From contig CAZXCK010000016.1 of NCBI GenBank assembly GCA_964639225.1, forward strand, positions 1-52,397: a stretch of 52,397 nucleotides of DNA. Reading direction: 5' to 3'. Positions 24,356 to 32,904 of this stretch are shown one piece after another (within the stretch, counting starts at the first letter, position 1; each line of letters opens with the position of its first letter). Origin of the DNA: CAZXCK01 sp964639225. GTDB lineage: Bacteria > Chloroflexota > Anaerolineae > Aggregatilineales > Phototrophicaceae. The notes under the pieces were generated by a model. The model saw nothing but the letters and a program-made list of their open reading frames with translations. It made no database searches and had not been told where the DNA came from. Position numbers and translations under genes: made by a program.

Positions 24356-25432
24356 ATGACCGCCTACAAATGCTACACCGAAATCACCCAGCAGCGCGAC
24401 GCCTGGCAGCAGGCCGTCGAAAACGTCCTGAGCGCCGGGGACGACCTGAAACGCTTCTTCGCCGAGCAGCAGCCGGACGAGATCATCTTCCTGGCCTGCG
24501 GCTCGCCCTACTACCTGGGACAATCGGCGGCCATGCACTGGCAGCGCCAGCTTGGCATCCCCGCCCGTGCCGTCATGGGTTCCGAGATGTTCATGTATCC
24601 GGAGACATACCTGCCCGTCACTGCCAGGCGCCCGCTGGTGGTCGTCGTCTCGCGCTCCGGCTCCACGTCAGAGGTCCAGTGGGCACTGGACAAATACGAG
24701 AAGCTGTATCCGGGGCGGACGCTGCTGGTCGGCTGCACGCCGGGCAGCCCGCTCGCCGAACGCATCCCGCAGCAGATCATCATGCCCGCCGCCAATGAAG
24801 AAACCATCGCCCAGACGCGCTCATTCTCAGCCATGTATCTGGCGACACAGCTCATCGCCAGCGTCATCAGCGACCAGCAGCCTGTCATCGACGCCCTGAG
24901 TGCCGCGCCGGGTCAGGTAGACGGCTTCATCACCGCCTGGGAACCGACCATCGCGCACATCATGGCCAACGAGGCGCTGCACAACGTCTTCTATCTTGGC
25001 TCCGGGCCGCTGTTCGGCATCGCCCAGGAAGCCACGCTCAAGATCACCGAGATGTCCATCACCGAAGCCTTCGCCTATCCCTTCCTGGAATCGCGGCACG
25101 GCCCGCGCTCGCTGATCGACGACAGCACGCTGGTCGTCGGCCTGTTCGGGCAGTCCAGCGCGCGCTACGAGAAGCCCGTCCTCGCCGAACTGCGCCAGGA
25201 GAGCACCCCGCACACGCTGGCGCTGGCTCCGGCCAGCCTGGGCGAGATTCCCGGCGCGGCGCACACGCTGGCCGTCGAGACGGACTGGCCGGACAGCATT
25301 CAGGGGCTGGCTTATCTGCCGCTGGTGCAGTTGATCGCCTACTATCGCGCCATCACCAAAGGCGTCAATCCAGACGAATCGCGCAATCTGGTGCAGTTCA
25401 TCGAACTGGACGACGAAGGCAACAAAATCTAA
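24356..25432 (+). CDS. SIS-domain sugar-phosphate isomerase/deaminase (AgaS/GlmS-like)
   Basis: A 358-residue protein of two SIS domains like the isomerase half of GlmS and AgaS/FrlB. The first domain (about 35-185) has IIFLACGSPYYLGQSAA, VVVVSRSGSTSEVQWAL and the AgaS/GlmS block NEETIAQTRSFSAMY. The second (about 195-340) has VFYLGSGPLFGIAQEATLKITEMSI and the catalytic-type ESRHGPRSL. Such proteins isomerise or deaminate amino-sugar-6-phosphates or process fructosamine-type compounds. It is followed by a PfkB kinase after 26 bp, suggesting a joint sugar pathway. The ribosome site is weak. Confidence 0.85.
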   Translation: MTAYKCYTEITQQRDAWQQAVENVLSAGDDLKRFFAEQQPDEIIFLACGSPYYLGQSAAMHWQRQLGIPARAVMGSEMFMYPETYLPVTARRPLVVVVSRSGSTSEVQWALDKYEKLYPGRTLLVGCTPGSPLAERIPQQIIMPAANEETIAQTRSFSAMYLATQLIASVISDQQPVIDALSAAPGQVDGFITAWEPTIAHIMANEALHNVFYLGSGPLFGIAQEATLKITEMSITEAFAYPFLESRHGPRSLIDDSTLVVGLFGQSSARYEKPVLAELRQESTPHTLALAPASLGEIPGAAHTLAVETDWPDSIQGLAYLPLVQLIAYYRAITKGVNPDESRNLVQFIELDDEGNKI

Positions 25433-25458
25433 TCGCCGCAACCCTGGAGAAATGCGCC

Positions 25459-26418
25459 ATGCCACGCACGGACCGCCGCGCCAGCCGTGAATTTGATCTG
25501 GTCGTCATCGGCGAGGTCAACCCCGATATCATCCTGTCCGGCGATGTCATACCGGAGTTCGGCCAGGTCGAGAAGATCGTCGAGTCCGGCGCCATCCGTA
25601 TCGGCAGTTCATCGGCCATTTTCGCCTGTGGCGCGGCCCGGCTGGGCCTCAATGTGATGTTCTGGGGTATGGTGGGCGACGACCTGTTCGGCCACTTCAT
25701 GCTGGATTCCATGCGCGCGCGCGGCGTCAATGTCGATTCGATCATCGTCGATGCCGAACGGCACACCGGCTTTTCGGTGATTCTGGCCACCGGCGCTGAT
25801 CGCGCCATCCTCACTTATCCCGGCGTCATGCCAGACATCCGCCTGCGCGACATCGACCTGAACCAATTGAGCCAGGTCAGCCATCTGCACATGGGCGGCT
25901 ACTATCTGCTGGACGCGCTGCGCCCGGACGTACCGAAACTATTCGAGGCCGCCCGTCAGCGCGGCACCACCGTCTCGCTGGACACGAATTACGATCCCCG
26001 CGAGGACTGGCGCGACGCGCTCGTCACGCTGCCCCTGCTCGATATGCTGCTGGTCAACGACACCGAGGCGCAGGCGCTCACCAACCGGCAGACTCCCGCC
26101 GAGGCCATCGACTCGCTGGCGGAGCGCGTGCCGCTGGTGGCGGTTAAGCAGGGCGCAGAGGGTGCCCTCGCCCGTCAGGGAGAGACCATCCACCGCGTAG
26201 AACCACCATCCGTCACGGTGAAAGACACCGTTGGCGCCGGCGATTCGTTCGACGCGGGCTTTATCTATGGCTTTCTGGCGGGCTGGCCGCTGGACTGCTG
26301 CCTGAGCCTGGGCGCGGCCTGCGGCTCACTTTCGACACGGCAGCACGGCGGCACCGATGCCCAGCCCACCCTCGACGAGGCGCGGGCCAGCATACCCGCC
26401 CTCGCCGATTGTATATAG
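25459..26418 (+). CDS. PfkB-family sugar kinase
   Basis: A 319-residue ribokinase-fold carbohydrate kinase. The N-terminus has LVVIGEVNPDIILSG and GSSAIFACGAARLGLNVMFWGMVGDDLFG. The C-terminal signature DTVGAGDSFDAGFIYGFLAGW holds the catalytic base Asp and anion hole. GGAG precedes the ATG. It probably phosphorylates the sugar handled by the SIS protein upstream. It is distinct from the KDG-kinase-like gene at 46847. A strong hairpin follows its stop. Confidence 0.9.
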   Translation: MPRTDRRASREFDLVVIGEVNPDIILSGDVIPEFGQVEKIVESGAIRIGSSSAIFACGAARLGLNVMFWGMVGDDLFGHFMLDSMRARGVNVDSIIVDAERHTGFSVILATGADRAILTYPGVMPDIRLRDIDLNQLSQVSHLHMGGYYLLDALRPDVPKLFEAARQRGTTVSLDTNYDPREDWRDALVTLPLLDMLLVNDTEAQALTNRQTPAEAIDSLAERVPLVAVKQGAEGALARQGETIHRVEPPSVTVKDTVGAGDSFDAGFIYGFLAGWPLDCCLSLGAACGSLSTRQHGGTDAQPTLDEARASIPALADCI

Positions 26419-26431
26419 ACAAGAATGTTGC

Positions 26432-26456
26432 GGGGCGAGGGCGGAACCCTCGCCCC
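26432..26456. terminator. Bidirectional terminator
   Basis: Perfect 10-bp arms GGGGCGAGGG/CCCTCGCCCC with loop CGGAA, lying between the convergent PfkB kinase and aldose-epimerase-like genes. Confidence 0.75.
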
Positions 26457-26462
26457 ACTTAC

Positions 26463-27389
26463 CTACACATCACCCAACCGCACGTCCAGCCACCAGCCGA
26501 CCTGCTCCCCGGCACCGACAGTCGCCACGCGCTCATTACGCTGCGCCAGCGCCAGCGAGTCGTAGTAGCCGCTGCCCGGTTCCAGCGCGGCGGTCGTCGT
26601 ACGCGAATAAGTCCCTTCATCGACCCACACACCCAGATACGGTGCGGTGACCGCGTCCCAGCGCATATACAGGCCGCGCCCGGTGTTCCCCTGGCGCAGA
26701 CTAGCCGCCGACAACGGCTGCTCCGGCGGCACGTAGAACTTGCGGCAGTCACGGGTTGACGCTGGCCCGGCGACGTTCAGCGACCGCCGCACACCATCCG
26801 CCAGTGTCGCAGTAGGCCAGTCCAGCAGCGCACCGACCGCGCCCAGCGCCGGGTCGTTCATCACATTGACCACGCGCTCGACACCCGGCAGCTCAATCGT
26901 CGTGTGCGCATCGGCGTTAAACAGCGGATGCGCCGCCCACAGGAACGGCAGCGCCCGCCCACTACGGTTTTCCAGCGTGTAATCCAGGCGCAGACCATCG
27001 GCCAGCAGCGACGCCGTGCGCGTCAGCGTGTAATCCAGTGCCACACCTTGCACCCGCAGAGTCAGCATAGACTGAGTCTGCGCCTTCACGTCCCAGGGCA
27101 GCGCCCAGACCTCGCCGTGATCGGGCAGCGTGACGCTGGCGTCATGCGGCGACGGACATTCCACAATCGTCGGGAACATCTCGTCCCAGCCAGCCAGATC
27201 GTGATCGGTGAACGTGTCGCCGTAGGTCCGCGCCCGCACCGGATTCGTCGGCGGAGCCAGCCACTCGTGCCCGGCGACCTTATCCACCAGCGAGGCGATC
27301 TTAGCCCCCAGCGCCGGGACGATAACCACCCGCACATGCTCGTTTTCCATCTGCCATGCGTCGAAGCCGTGCCAGTCGATGACCGTCAT
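26463..27389 (-). CDS. Aldose 1-epimerase-like protein
   Basis: A 308-residue galactose-mutarotase-fold protein. The opening WQMENEHVRVVIVPALGAKIASLVDK is typical, with a central LPDHGEVWALPWDV and FLWAAHPLFNADAHT (His positions used for sugar binding and acid-base catalysis in mutarotases). It interconverts anomers or recognises a sugar; specific substrate unknown. Its ATG overlaps the stop of the DUF5107-TPR gene (ATGA), so both are made together. That link is notable because DUF5107 is, as I recall, a relative of the mutarotase fold. Confidence 0.82.
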   Translation of the reverse strand: MTVIDWHGFDAWQMENEHVRVVIVPALGAKIASLVDKVAGHEWLAPPTNPVRARTYGDTFTDHDLAGWDEMFPTIVECPSPHDASVTLPDHGEVWALPWDVKAQTQSMLTLRVQGVALDYTLTRTASLLADGLRLDYTLENRSGRALPFLWAAHPLFNADAHTTIELPGVERVVNVMNDPALGAVGALLDWPTATLADGVRRSLNVAGPASTRDCRKFYVPPEQPLSAASLRQGNTGRGLYMRWDAVTAPYLGVWVDEGTYSRTTTAALEPGSGYYDSLALAQRNERVATVGAGEQVGWWLDVRLGDV

Positions 27390-30300
27390 GAGCCTTCCCC
27401 CTTAGCCAGCGCCAGCAGATCGCGGTGTGCCGCCGCGCCGATGTGGTTGGGTTCCAGCTTCAGCACGGCCTCAAAGTGCTCGGCGGCTTCTGGCCGGGCC
27501 AGCCCGCCGTAGCCCAGCGCCATCATGTAATGACAGTGGATTCGGTTACGCAGCGTCAGGTCGTCCTCGAACACCAGAAAGTTCGGCAGCGACACGGCGA
27601 AGTAGTCCATTTTTACGTCATCATCCAGGTGATCCTGGCCGTAGCGCACCAGCTTCTCAAAGATAGCGTGCGCCTGATCCGCCTGGCCCAGCTTCTGCCA
27701 CGCCAGCCCCTGGTAAAAGATCATGTCCGGCGGCTGGTCGTTGTAATACATGGCCGATGTCGGCTCCGACAATCCGACCGACGCCCGCTCGAAGCAGGCA
27801 CGCGCTGTATCGGGCTGGTTCAGCCCTTCATAGGCCACACCCAGATAGTAGTTGATGTGGTTGTCCTGCGCCCCGGCCAGCTTGCCCTCGTTCAGATTAT
27901 CGGGATACATGCGCGCCTGTTCCAGCCGTTCGACAGCCTGCGCGAATTCTCCAGCGGCGATGTTCTGCCGCGCCAGTTGCAGCAGACCAAATACATACTG
28001 CTCGGCGACTTTGCCCTCGCCGCCTTCCCAGGGATGGAACGTGTGCCCCAGCAGCGTATCCAGCGCCTGCTGATGCCGCCCAAGTATGTTGAGCAGCGTC
28101 ACCCGTTCCAGCATCAGATCGTCGCGCTGCTGCACCAGTGCCGGGTGCTGTTCCAGGTTGCGCAGGCGTTCGCCGGGCGCGACGCCGATCTTCTTGTAGA
28201 GCTGGTCCAGCTCGAAGAACACACGCGCATCGGCTGGATTCAGCTCGAAGGCCCGTTCGTAGACCTGCCGCGCGCGTTCTGGCTCATGACGCTTGTTCAT
28301 GTAGGCCAGCCCCAGGTTGCGATACGGCGTGGCGAACGACGGATCGCGCTCGCACGCCAGTTCCCACGCGGCAACCGCCTCGTCATAACGCCGGTGCGCA
28401 TACCAGAAGTTACCCAGGTAATAGGGCGCACGCGTGTCCTGCGGATTGCGCCCGATAGCCATTTCCAGCGCCAGCACCGCTTCCACGCGGTTCGGGAAGC
28501 AGTAATCCGGCGATACGTCCGCCGCCCGTCCGAATGCATCGTCAGCGGCAGCGGAGTCGCCCGCGCTGGCATGGAACCAGCCAGCGTAATACAGCACCAT
28601 CGGGTCGGTGAGTGGCGCGGAGTCCAGCAGCGCCAGCCCCTCGCCGAACAGCCCCGCATGGGCGTAATCCAGCGCCACCTCAATATAGTTATGCACCCAG
28701 CCGCGCATCAGCCGGGTAAAGTCGCCATCGTCTCCGGTCAGCAGACTCTGCTCGTACAGCGCGCCGAAGTTGAACGTGTCCAACGCCAGCGCCGCCGCGA
28801 TCTCGTCCCGCGCCGCGTCGAGGCGGCCCAGTTTGCGCAGGCAGGCGATCTTCAGGTGCCGAGCCTGATGATGGCGGGCGTTGCGTGCCAGCGCAGGCTC
28901 AAGCAGATTCAGCGCCTCGGCATAGTCCTGGCGGCGGCAGGCCAGCCGCGCCAGTTCGAAGTAGCCGCTGTCCTGCCAGGCGGCATTCCATACGGCCTTG
29001 TAATAGGCGTCGGTTGCTTCGTCATAGCGGCCCTGCATACGCAGCGCCTGCCCCAGATTGTAATATGGCTCGCCGTCATACGGATTCGGGTTGCGCATCG
29101 TGACGCGCTCAACGGCCCTGCGGAAATACGCTTCGGCCTCAGCGAATTTGCCCCGGCGCAGCAGCAGCAGACCCAGCGCGTTGTTGCAGCGGCTGTCACC
29201 CGGATCGCGCCGCAGCGCCTCTTCATAGTACGGCTCCGGCGGATAGGTCGCATGGCGGTACTGCTCCAGGTGTAGGCCGTGCAGGAAAAGCTCGTCATTA
29301 GAGCCAACATCGGCGGGTGGCGGCGCGGGCGTCGCCGGGCTGGGAACGTCCGGCTTTTCATCTGGCAGCGGCGTATAGGCGATCAGTTCGCCGCCATCCG
29401 CATCACACACGCGCAGAGTCAGCGCCTGCGCAGCCGCGTCCGTAACGACCGTCTCGGTCAGCACGTTTTCTGGTGACAGCGCCGCTGTCCGTTCGAAGAT
29501 GACAGCATCCCCGCACCACAGCTCGACGCGCACCTCACGCGGACGGCTGGCGTACACACCGATCTGCGCGCTGCCGTCCACGACTTCCAGGTTGACCGCC
29601 ACCTCATGCGAGGCGTTCCTGGCCGCGCCGATACCCTTGTACGGCATGAACACCTGCGTGAATCGTTTTTCTTCGCCCGGCTGCAACCACGAGAAATCCG
29701 GCTGGTTGTCGGTGAAAGCGCCGCACATCAGCTCAATGTACGGCCCGTCCTCATCGGTAAGCTGCCGGTCCCACGCCTTGCCGAAGTCACCGTTGCCCCA
29801 GGTCCACTGCTTTTTGCCCGGCACCAGATGATGATTGGCGACATGCAGCATACCGGCCTGCACGCCGTGATCGTAGCAGCCGATAAAATCAAAGTCGGAG
29901 TGGTACGCCATGAATGAGGTCGGCACCGGGATGTTCTTGTAACGCGAGATGTCTGTGCCAGGCGAATAGTCCATCTTGTAATAGGTGCCGGTGGCGATGG
30001 GAAAATCGGACACATCGCGCTTGCCATGATCCATGACGGCGTGTACATCCGGCGGAAACACCGATTGATAATCATCGTTGACGCTCACAGCGGGGTTGGC
30101 CCACCACAGGAACGTCTGCGGCTTGTCGGTGCGGTTGTAAAGCTGCACATTCAGTTCCAGATAAGCCGCGTCCGGGTACAGCGTAAAGCCGACCATGCCT
30201 TTCGTGCGGAACATGCGCTCGATCTCGCTGAACCACACCGTATGGCTGCCGTCAGCGTTGGCCTGCAAACTGTAATCGACCTGCTCGAACGTGCTGGGCC

Positions 30301-30685
30301 GGTGATGCTGAGGCCAGTTGAACTCAATACCGCCGGAAATCCAGGGGCCAGCCAGTCCCACCAGCGCCGGTTTAATCACCTGGTTGTAATAGACAAAATG
30401 GTAGTCGTTGGTCTTATCCAGCGCCATCTGCACCCGCCCGCCGATCTCCGGCAGCAGCATAATCCGCAGGTAGCGATTCTCCAGAAAAACAGCGTTATAC
30501 GTCCGGGGCTGGCGCTCGGATTCCACCCGGTCAATCACCGGATGCGGATACACCACGCCGCTGCTGCCCTGGTAAACACGCTTTTCCAGAAACATCGGGT
30601 TTTTATCGGGCTGGCCCACGCCATACGTGGGGATCGTCACCTGCTCTTCCCAGCAGGCCACCCGCCCGGCGAACTCATCCGACAT
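27386..30685 (-). CDS. DUF5107 domain and TPR repeat protein
   Basis: A 1099-residue two-part protein with no signal peptide or membrane segment. Residues about 10-430 form DUF5107, a beta-rich domain seen next to carbohydrate genes; conserved-looking runs include PEIGGRVQMALDKTN, ISGGIEFNWPQHHRP and WTWGNGDFGKAWD. A Pro-rich linker (about 465-485) leads to about 600 residues of tetratricopeptide repeats, for example NNALGLLLLRRGKFAEAEAYFRRAVE and YYNLGQALRMQGRYDEATDAY. Whether the first part is an enzyme or a sugar sensor is unknown. Start chosen at 30685 because AAGGAGGT lies 7 bp upstream. It is divergent from araC. Confidence 0.85.
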   Translation of the reverse strand: MSDEFAGRVACWEEQVTIPTYGVGQPDKNPMFLEKRVYQGSSGVVYPHPVIDRVESERQPRTYNAVFLENRYLRIMLLPEIGGRVQMALDKTNDYHFVYYNQVIKPALVGLAGPWISGGIEFNWPQHHRPSTFEQVDYSLQANADGSHTVWFSEIERMFRTKGMVGFTLYPDAAYLELNVQLYNRTDKPQTFLWWANPAVSVNDDYQSVFPPDVHAVMDHGKRDVSDFPIATGTYYKMDYSPGTDISRYKNIPVPTSFMAYHSDFDFIGCYDHGVQAGMLHVANHHLVPGKKQWTWGNGDFGKAWDRQLTDEDGPYIELMCGAFTDNQPDFSWLQPGEEKRFTQVFMPYKGIGAARNASHEVAVNLEVVDGSAQIGVYASRPREVRVELWCGDAVIFERTAALSPENVLTETVVTDAAAQALTLRVCDADGGELIAYTPLPDEKPDVPSPATPAPPPADVGSNDELFLHGLHLEQYRHATYPPEPYYEEALRRDPGDSRCNNALGLLLLRRGKFAEAEAYFRRAVERVTMRNPNPYDGEPYYNLGQALRMQGRYDEATDAYYKAVWNAAWQDSGYFELARLACRRQDYAEALNLLEPALARNARHHQARHLKIACLRKLGRLDAARDEIAAALALDTFNFGALYEQSLLTGDDGDFTRLMRGWVHNYIEVALDYAHAGLFGEGLALLDSAPLTDPMVLYYAGWFHASAGDSAAADDAFGRAADVSPDYCFPNRVEAVLALEMAIGRNPQDTRAPYYLGNFWYAHRRYDEAVAAWELACERDPSFATPYRNLGLAYMNKRHEPERARQVYERAFELNPADARVFFELDQLYKKIGVAPGERLRNLEQHPALVQQRDDLMLERVTLLNILGRHQQALDTLLGHTFHPWEGGEGKVAEQYVFGLLQLARQNIAAGEFAQAVERLEQARMYPDNLNEGKLAGAQDNHINYYLGVAYEGLNQPDTARACFERASVGLSEPTSAMYYNDQPPDMIFYQGLAWQKLGQADQAHAIFEKLVRYGQDHLDDDVKMDYFAVSLPNFLVFEDDLTLRNRIHCHYMMALGYGGLARPEAAEHFEAVLKLEPNHIGAAAHRDLLALAKGEGS

Positions 30686-30737
30686 CACAACCTCCTTAAT
30701 GGCTTTTTTTCGCATCTTAGCACTGCTCAACACCCGG

Positions 30738-30785
30738 CCCAATAGCGCAAATCATGTTAAGATGGATTATGTTACGCTTACAGGA
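30738..30785 (+). promoter_or_regulatory. Shared regulatory element, copy A
   Basis: In the divergent gap between the DUF5107-TPR gene and the AraC gene. It contains the direct repeat ATCATGTTA (30751-30759) and ATTATGTTA (30766-30774), 15 bp apart. The element from CCCAAT (30738) on matches 36805-36850 in about 32 of 43 positions. Direct-repeat half-sites are typical of AraC-family binding sites, so the neighbouring regulator is the obvious candidate. Confidence 0.55.
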
Positions 30786-30798
30786 AAGGCGCATTTCC

Positions 30799-31683
30799 AT
30801 GTTCCGAATGCACATTCCACACGGCTTCGAGGGCCAGGTGCATTTCATCATCCCCCGGCATTTTCTGCACCAGGTCGAAAACCACCCGCTGCTGCATGCG
30901 CTGCTGCCCACCGATATCGGCTGGTTCCCACAGGCGCGCTATCACTACCGCGACCGCCCCAACGGCGCTCCGGAGAATATTCTGATTTACTGTGTGGCTG
31001 GCAGAGGCTGGGCGCGCGTCGGCGAAAAGACCTACAAGCTGCGCCCCGGCAACGCGCTGATGATCCCCGCCGGTGAACCGCACATCTACAGCGCCTCACT
31101 CGACGATCCCTGGTCCATTCACTGGTTTCACTTTCGCGGCGAGACCGCCTACCAGTACATCCAGCAGGTCAAACCGCAGCAGTATGTCATTCCCATCCAC
31201 CCCAAAGCACACCGGCCCATTATCGAGACCTTCGAAGAATGCTACGACGCCCTCGCCAACGACTTCAACATGCGCCAGATGGTTTTCTGCGCGCTGGCTA
31301 TCAACCGCGTCCTGGCCTGGACTTTCTTCGCCAACCCCGACTTCGAGCCGGACGAACCCGCCATGCCCCGCGCCATCGACCGCGCCCTGAGTTTCATGCG
31401 CGAGAACCTTTACGACAGGCCATCATTAGCCGAAATGGCCCAGTATACCGGGCTGTCGGTGTCTCACTTCTCATACCTGTTCAAAGCGCACATGGGCGCT
31501 CCACCGATGGATTATTTCATCAAGCTCAAGATGCAGTACGCCTGCCATCTGCTGGAAACCACCGACACGCCCATCAAAGACATCGCCCTGCAACTGGCCT
31601 ACGAAGACCCGTATTATTTTTCCCGGTTGTTTCGCAAAGCGATGGGCGCTTCGCCCGCCAAATATCGCGAGAGCGGCCTGTAG
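30799..31683 (+). CDS. AraC-family transcriptional regulator
   Basis: A 294-residue regulator. The N-terminal cupin-like sensor (about residues 1-150) has ENILIYCVAGRGWARVGEKTYKLRPGNALMIPAGEPHIYSAS, the arabinose-binding-type fold for sugars. The C-terminal 100 residues hold two helix-turn-helix units (SLAEMAQYTGLSVSHFSYLFKAHMG and PIKDIALQLAYEDPYYFSRLFRKAMG). The ATG at 30799 is preferred; starts at 30754 or 30769 lie inside the shared direct-repeat element. It likely controls the divergent DUF5107 unit and the convergent ABC importer. Its stop codon lies inside the terminator hairpin. Confidence 0.9.
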   Translation: MFRMHIPHGFEGQVHFIIPRHFLHQVENHPLLHALLPTDIGWFPQARYHYRDRPNGAPENILIYCVAGRGWARVGEKTYKLRPGNALMIPAGEPHIYSASLDDPWSIHWFHFRGETAYQYIQQVKPQQYVIPIHPKAHRPIIETFEECYDALANDFNMRQMVFCALAINRVLAWTFFANPDFEPDEPAMPRAIDRALSFMRENLYDRPSLAEMAQYTGLSVSHFSYLFKAHMGAPPMDYFIKLKMQYACHLLETTDTPIKDIALQLAYEDPYYFSRLFRKAMGASPAKYRESGL

Positions 31684-31692
31684 CCGCTCTCG
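31668..31692. terminator. Terminator spanning the AraC stop codon
   Basis: Perfect 10-bp arms CGAGAGCGGC/GCCGCTCTCG with a 5-nt loop. The TAG stop (31681-31683) lies in the loop. It separates the AraC gene from the convergent ABC permease gene and is followed by TCTGTATATCTGT. Confidence 0.7.
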
Positions 31693-31733
31693 TCTGTATA
31701 TCTGTCGTTGATTGCCTGGCGTGTAGCTGTGGA

Positions 31734-32891
31734 CTAACCCTGCTGCTTGACGATAGACCGCGCCCGCGCCTTTTCTTCGCGTGCCTGCCGCCACTGCGAC
31801 AGCGCCACCGCGCCCACCAGCAGCAGACCCAGCGCCACGCGCTGAATAAACGTGTTGAAGCCCAGCAGGTTCATGCCGTTGTTAAGCACGCCGACGATAA
31901 TCACCGCCAGGAACGTGCCCACAATCGTGCCCTTGCCGCCGGTCGTCGCCGCGCCGCCCAGGAACACCGCCGTGATGGCCTGCAGTTCCAGGCCCACACC
32001 GTTAACCGGATTACCCGATGTCGTGCGCGCCGCCAGCAGCACACCCGCCAGACCCGCCACACCACCAGACAGCATGTACATGGTGATGCGCACACCGGTC
32101 AGGTTGATACCGGCCAGGCGCGCCGCCACCTGATTGCCGCCAATGGCGTAAATCGAACGCCCAAATGCGGTGTAGGACATCAGAATGTGGAACAGAATGG
32201 TCACGCCCACGAAGATCACCGTCAGGACAGGAATACCCGTCCAGGGAGAGCCTCTCAGTTCCGGTATTCCCGCATCGGTCAACAGACGTCCCTGCGCCAG
32301 CCAGGTAAATTCCGGCTGGGTGACCACACCAATCGGCTTGCCATCCGGCGCCAGCAGGAACGCGACACCGGCGAACGCTGCCAGCGTACCTAAAGTGGCG
32401 ATAATCGGATTCACACGCAAGACGGTGACGATAAAGCCGTTGATCAACCCAGCGATCATACCGGCGACCACACCGGCGATGACAGCGATCACGACATTGC
32501 CTGATGGGATAAAACCGAACGAACCCACCGTCCCCACGCCGATCAGCACCGACGCCGACACCACCGAACCAATCGAGGCCACCGAACCCACCGAAATGTC
32601 GAGACCGCCGGCGATAATCACCACCGTCTCGCCGATAGCCAGCAGGCCGACGATAACGACCGCCTGCGCCAGACTGTTCATCAGGTTCTGCCACGAGAAA
32701 AACCGCATACCGCCGTCCATGCCAAACCAGCCGCTGACCACGGTAATCAGGAAGACCAGCACAGCCAGCGCAAACAGCAGCGACAGGTTATCGCCACCGA
32801 TGCGGTTGACAATGTTAGGGAAGCGTATCGAAGAGCCACCCCCCTGCGCTGATCTGCTGGCGGATTCTTGAGTTGCTTGTTCTGCGCTCAT
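31734..32891 (-). CDS. Sugar ABC transporter permease (CUT2/RbsC type)
   Basis: A 385-residue inner-membrane permease with about ten hydrophobic segments, of the BPD_transp_2 family used by ribose, xylose and arabinose importers. Typical runs are GETVVIIAGGLDISVGSVASIGSV and GGAATTGGKGTIVGTFLAVIIVGVLNNGMNL. A cytoplasmic N-terminal tail rich in Ser/Ala/Gln precedes the first segment. It follows its ATPase gene by 13 bp. The combination with an AraF-like binding protein suggests pentose or related sugar import. Confidence 0.92.
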   Translation of the reverse strand: MSAEQATQESASRSAQGGGSSIRFPNIVNRIGGDNLSLLFALAVLVFLITVVSGWFGMDGGMRFFSWQNLMNSLAQAVVIVGLLAIGETVVIIAGGLDISVGSVASIGSVVSASVLIGVGTVGSFGFIPSGNVVIAVIAGVVAGMIAGLINGFIVTVLRVNPIIATLGTLAAFAGVAFLLAPDGKPIGVVTQPEFTWLAQGRLLTDAGIPELRGSPWTGIPVLTVIFVGVTILFHILMSYTAFGRSIYAIGGNQVAARLAGINLTGVRITMYMLSGGVAGLAGVLLAARTTSGNPVNGVGLELQAITAVFLGGAATTGGKGTIVGTFLAVIIVGVLNNGMNLLGFNTFIQRVALGLLLVGAVALSQWRQAREEKARARSIVKQQG

Positions 32892-32904
32892 AATCTGTTT
32901 CTCT

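Noticed and set aside
27425..29275. Open frame of 616 codons opposite the DUF5107-TPR gene
   Set aside because: Antisense shadow caused by high GC content; no recognisable motifs, and the minus-strand TPR repeats are clear.
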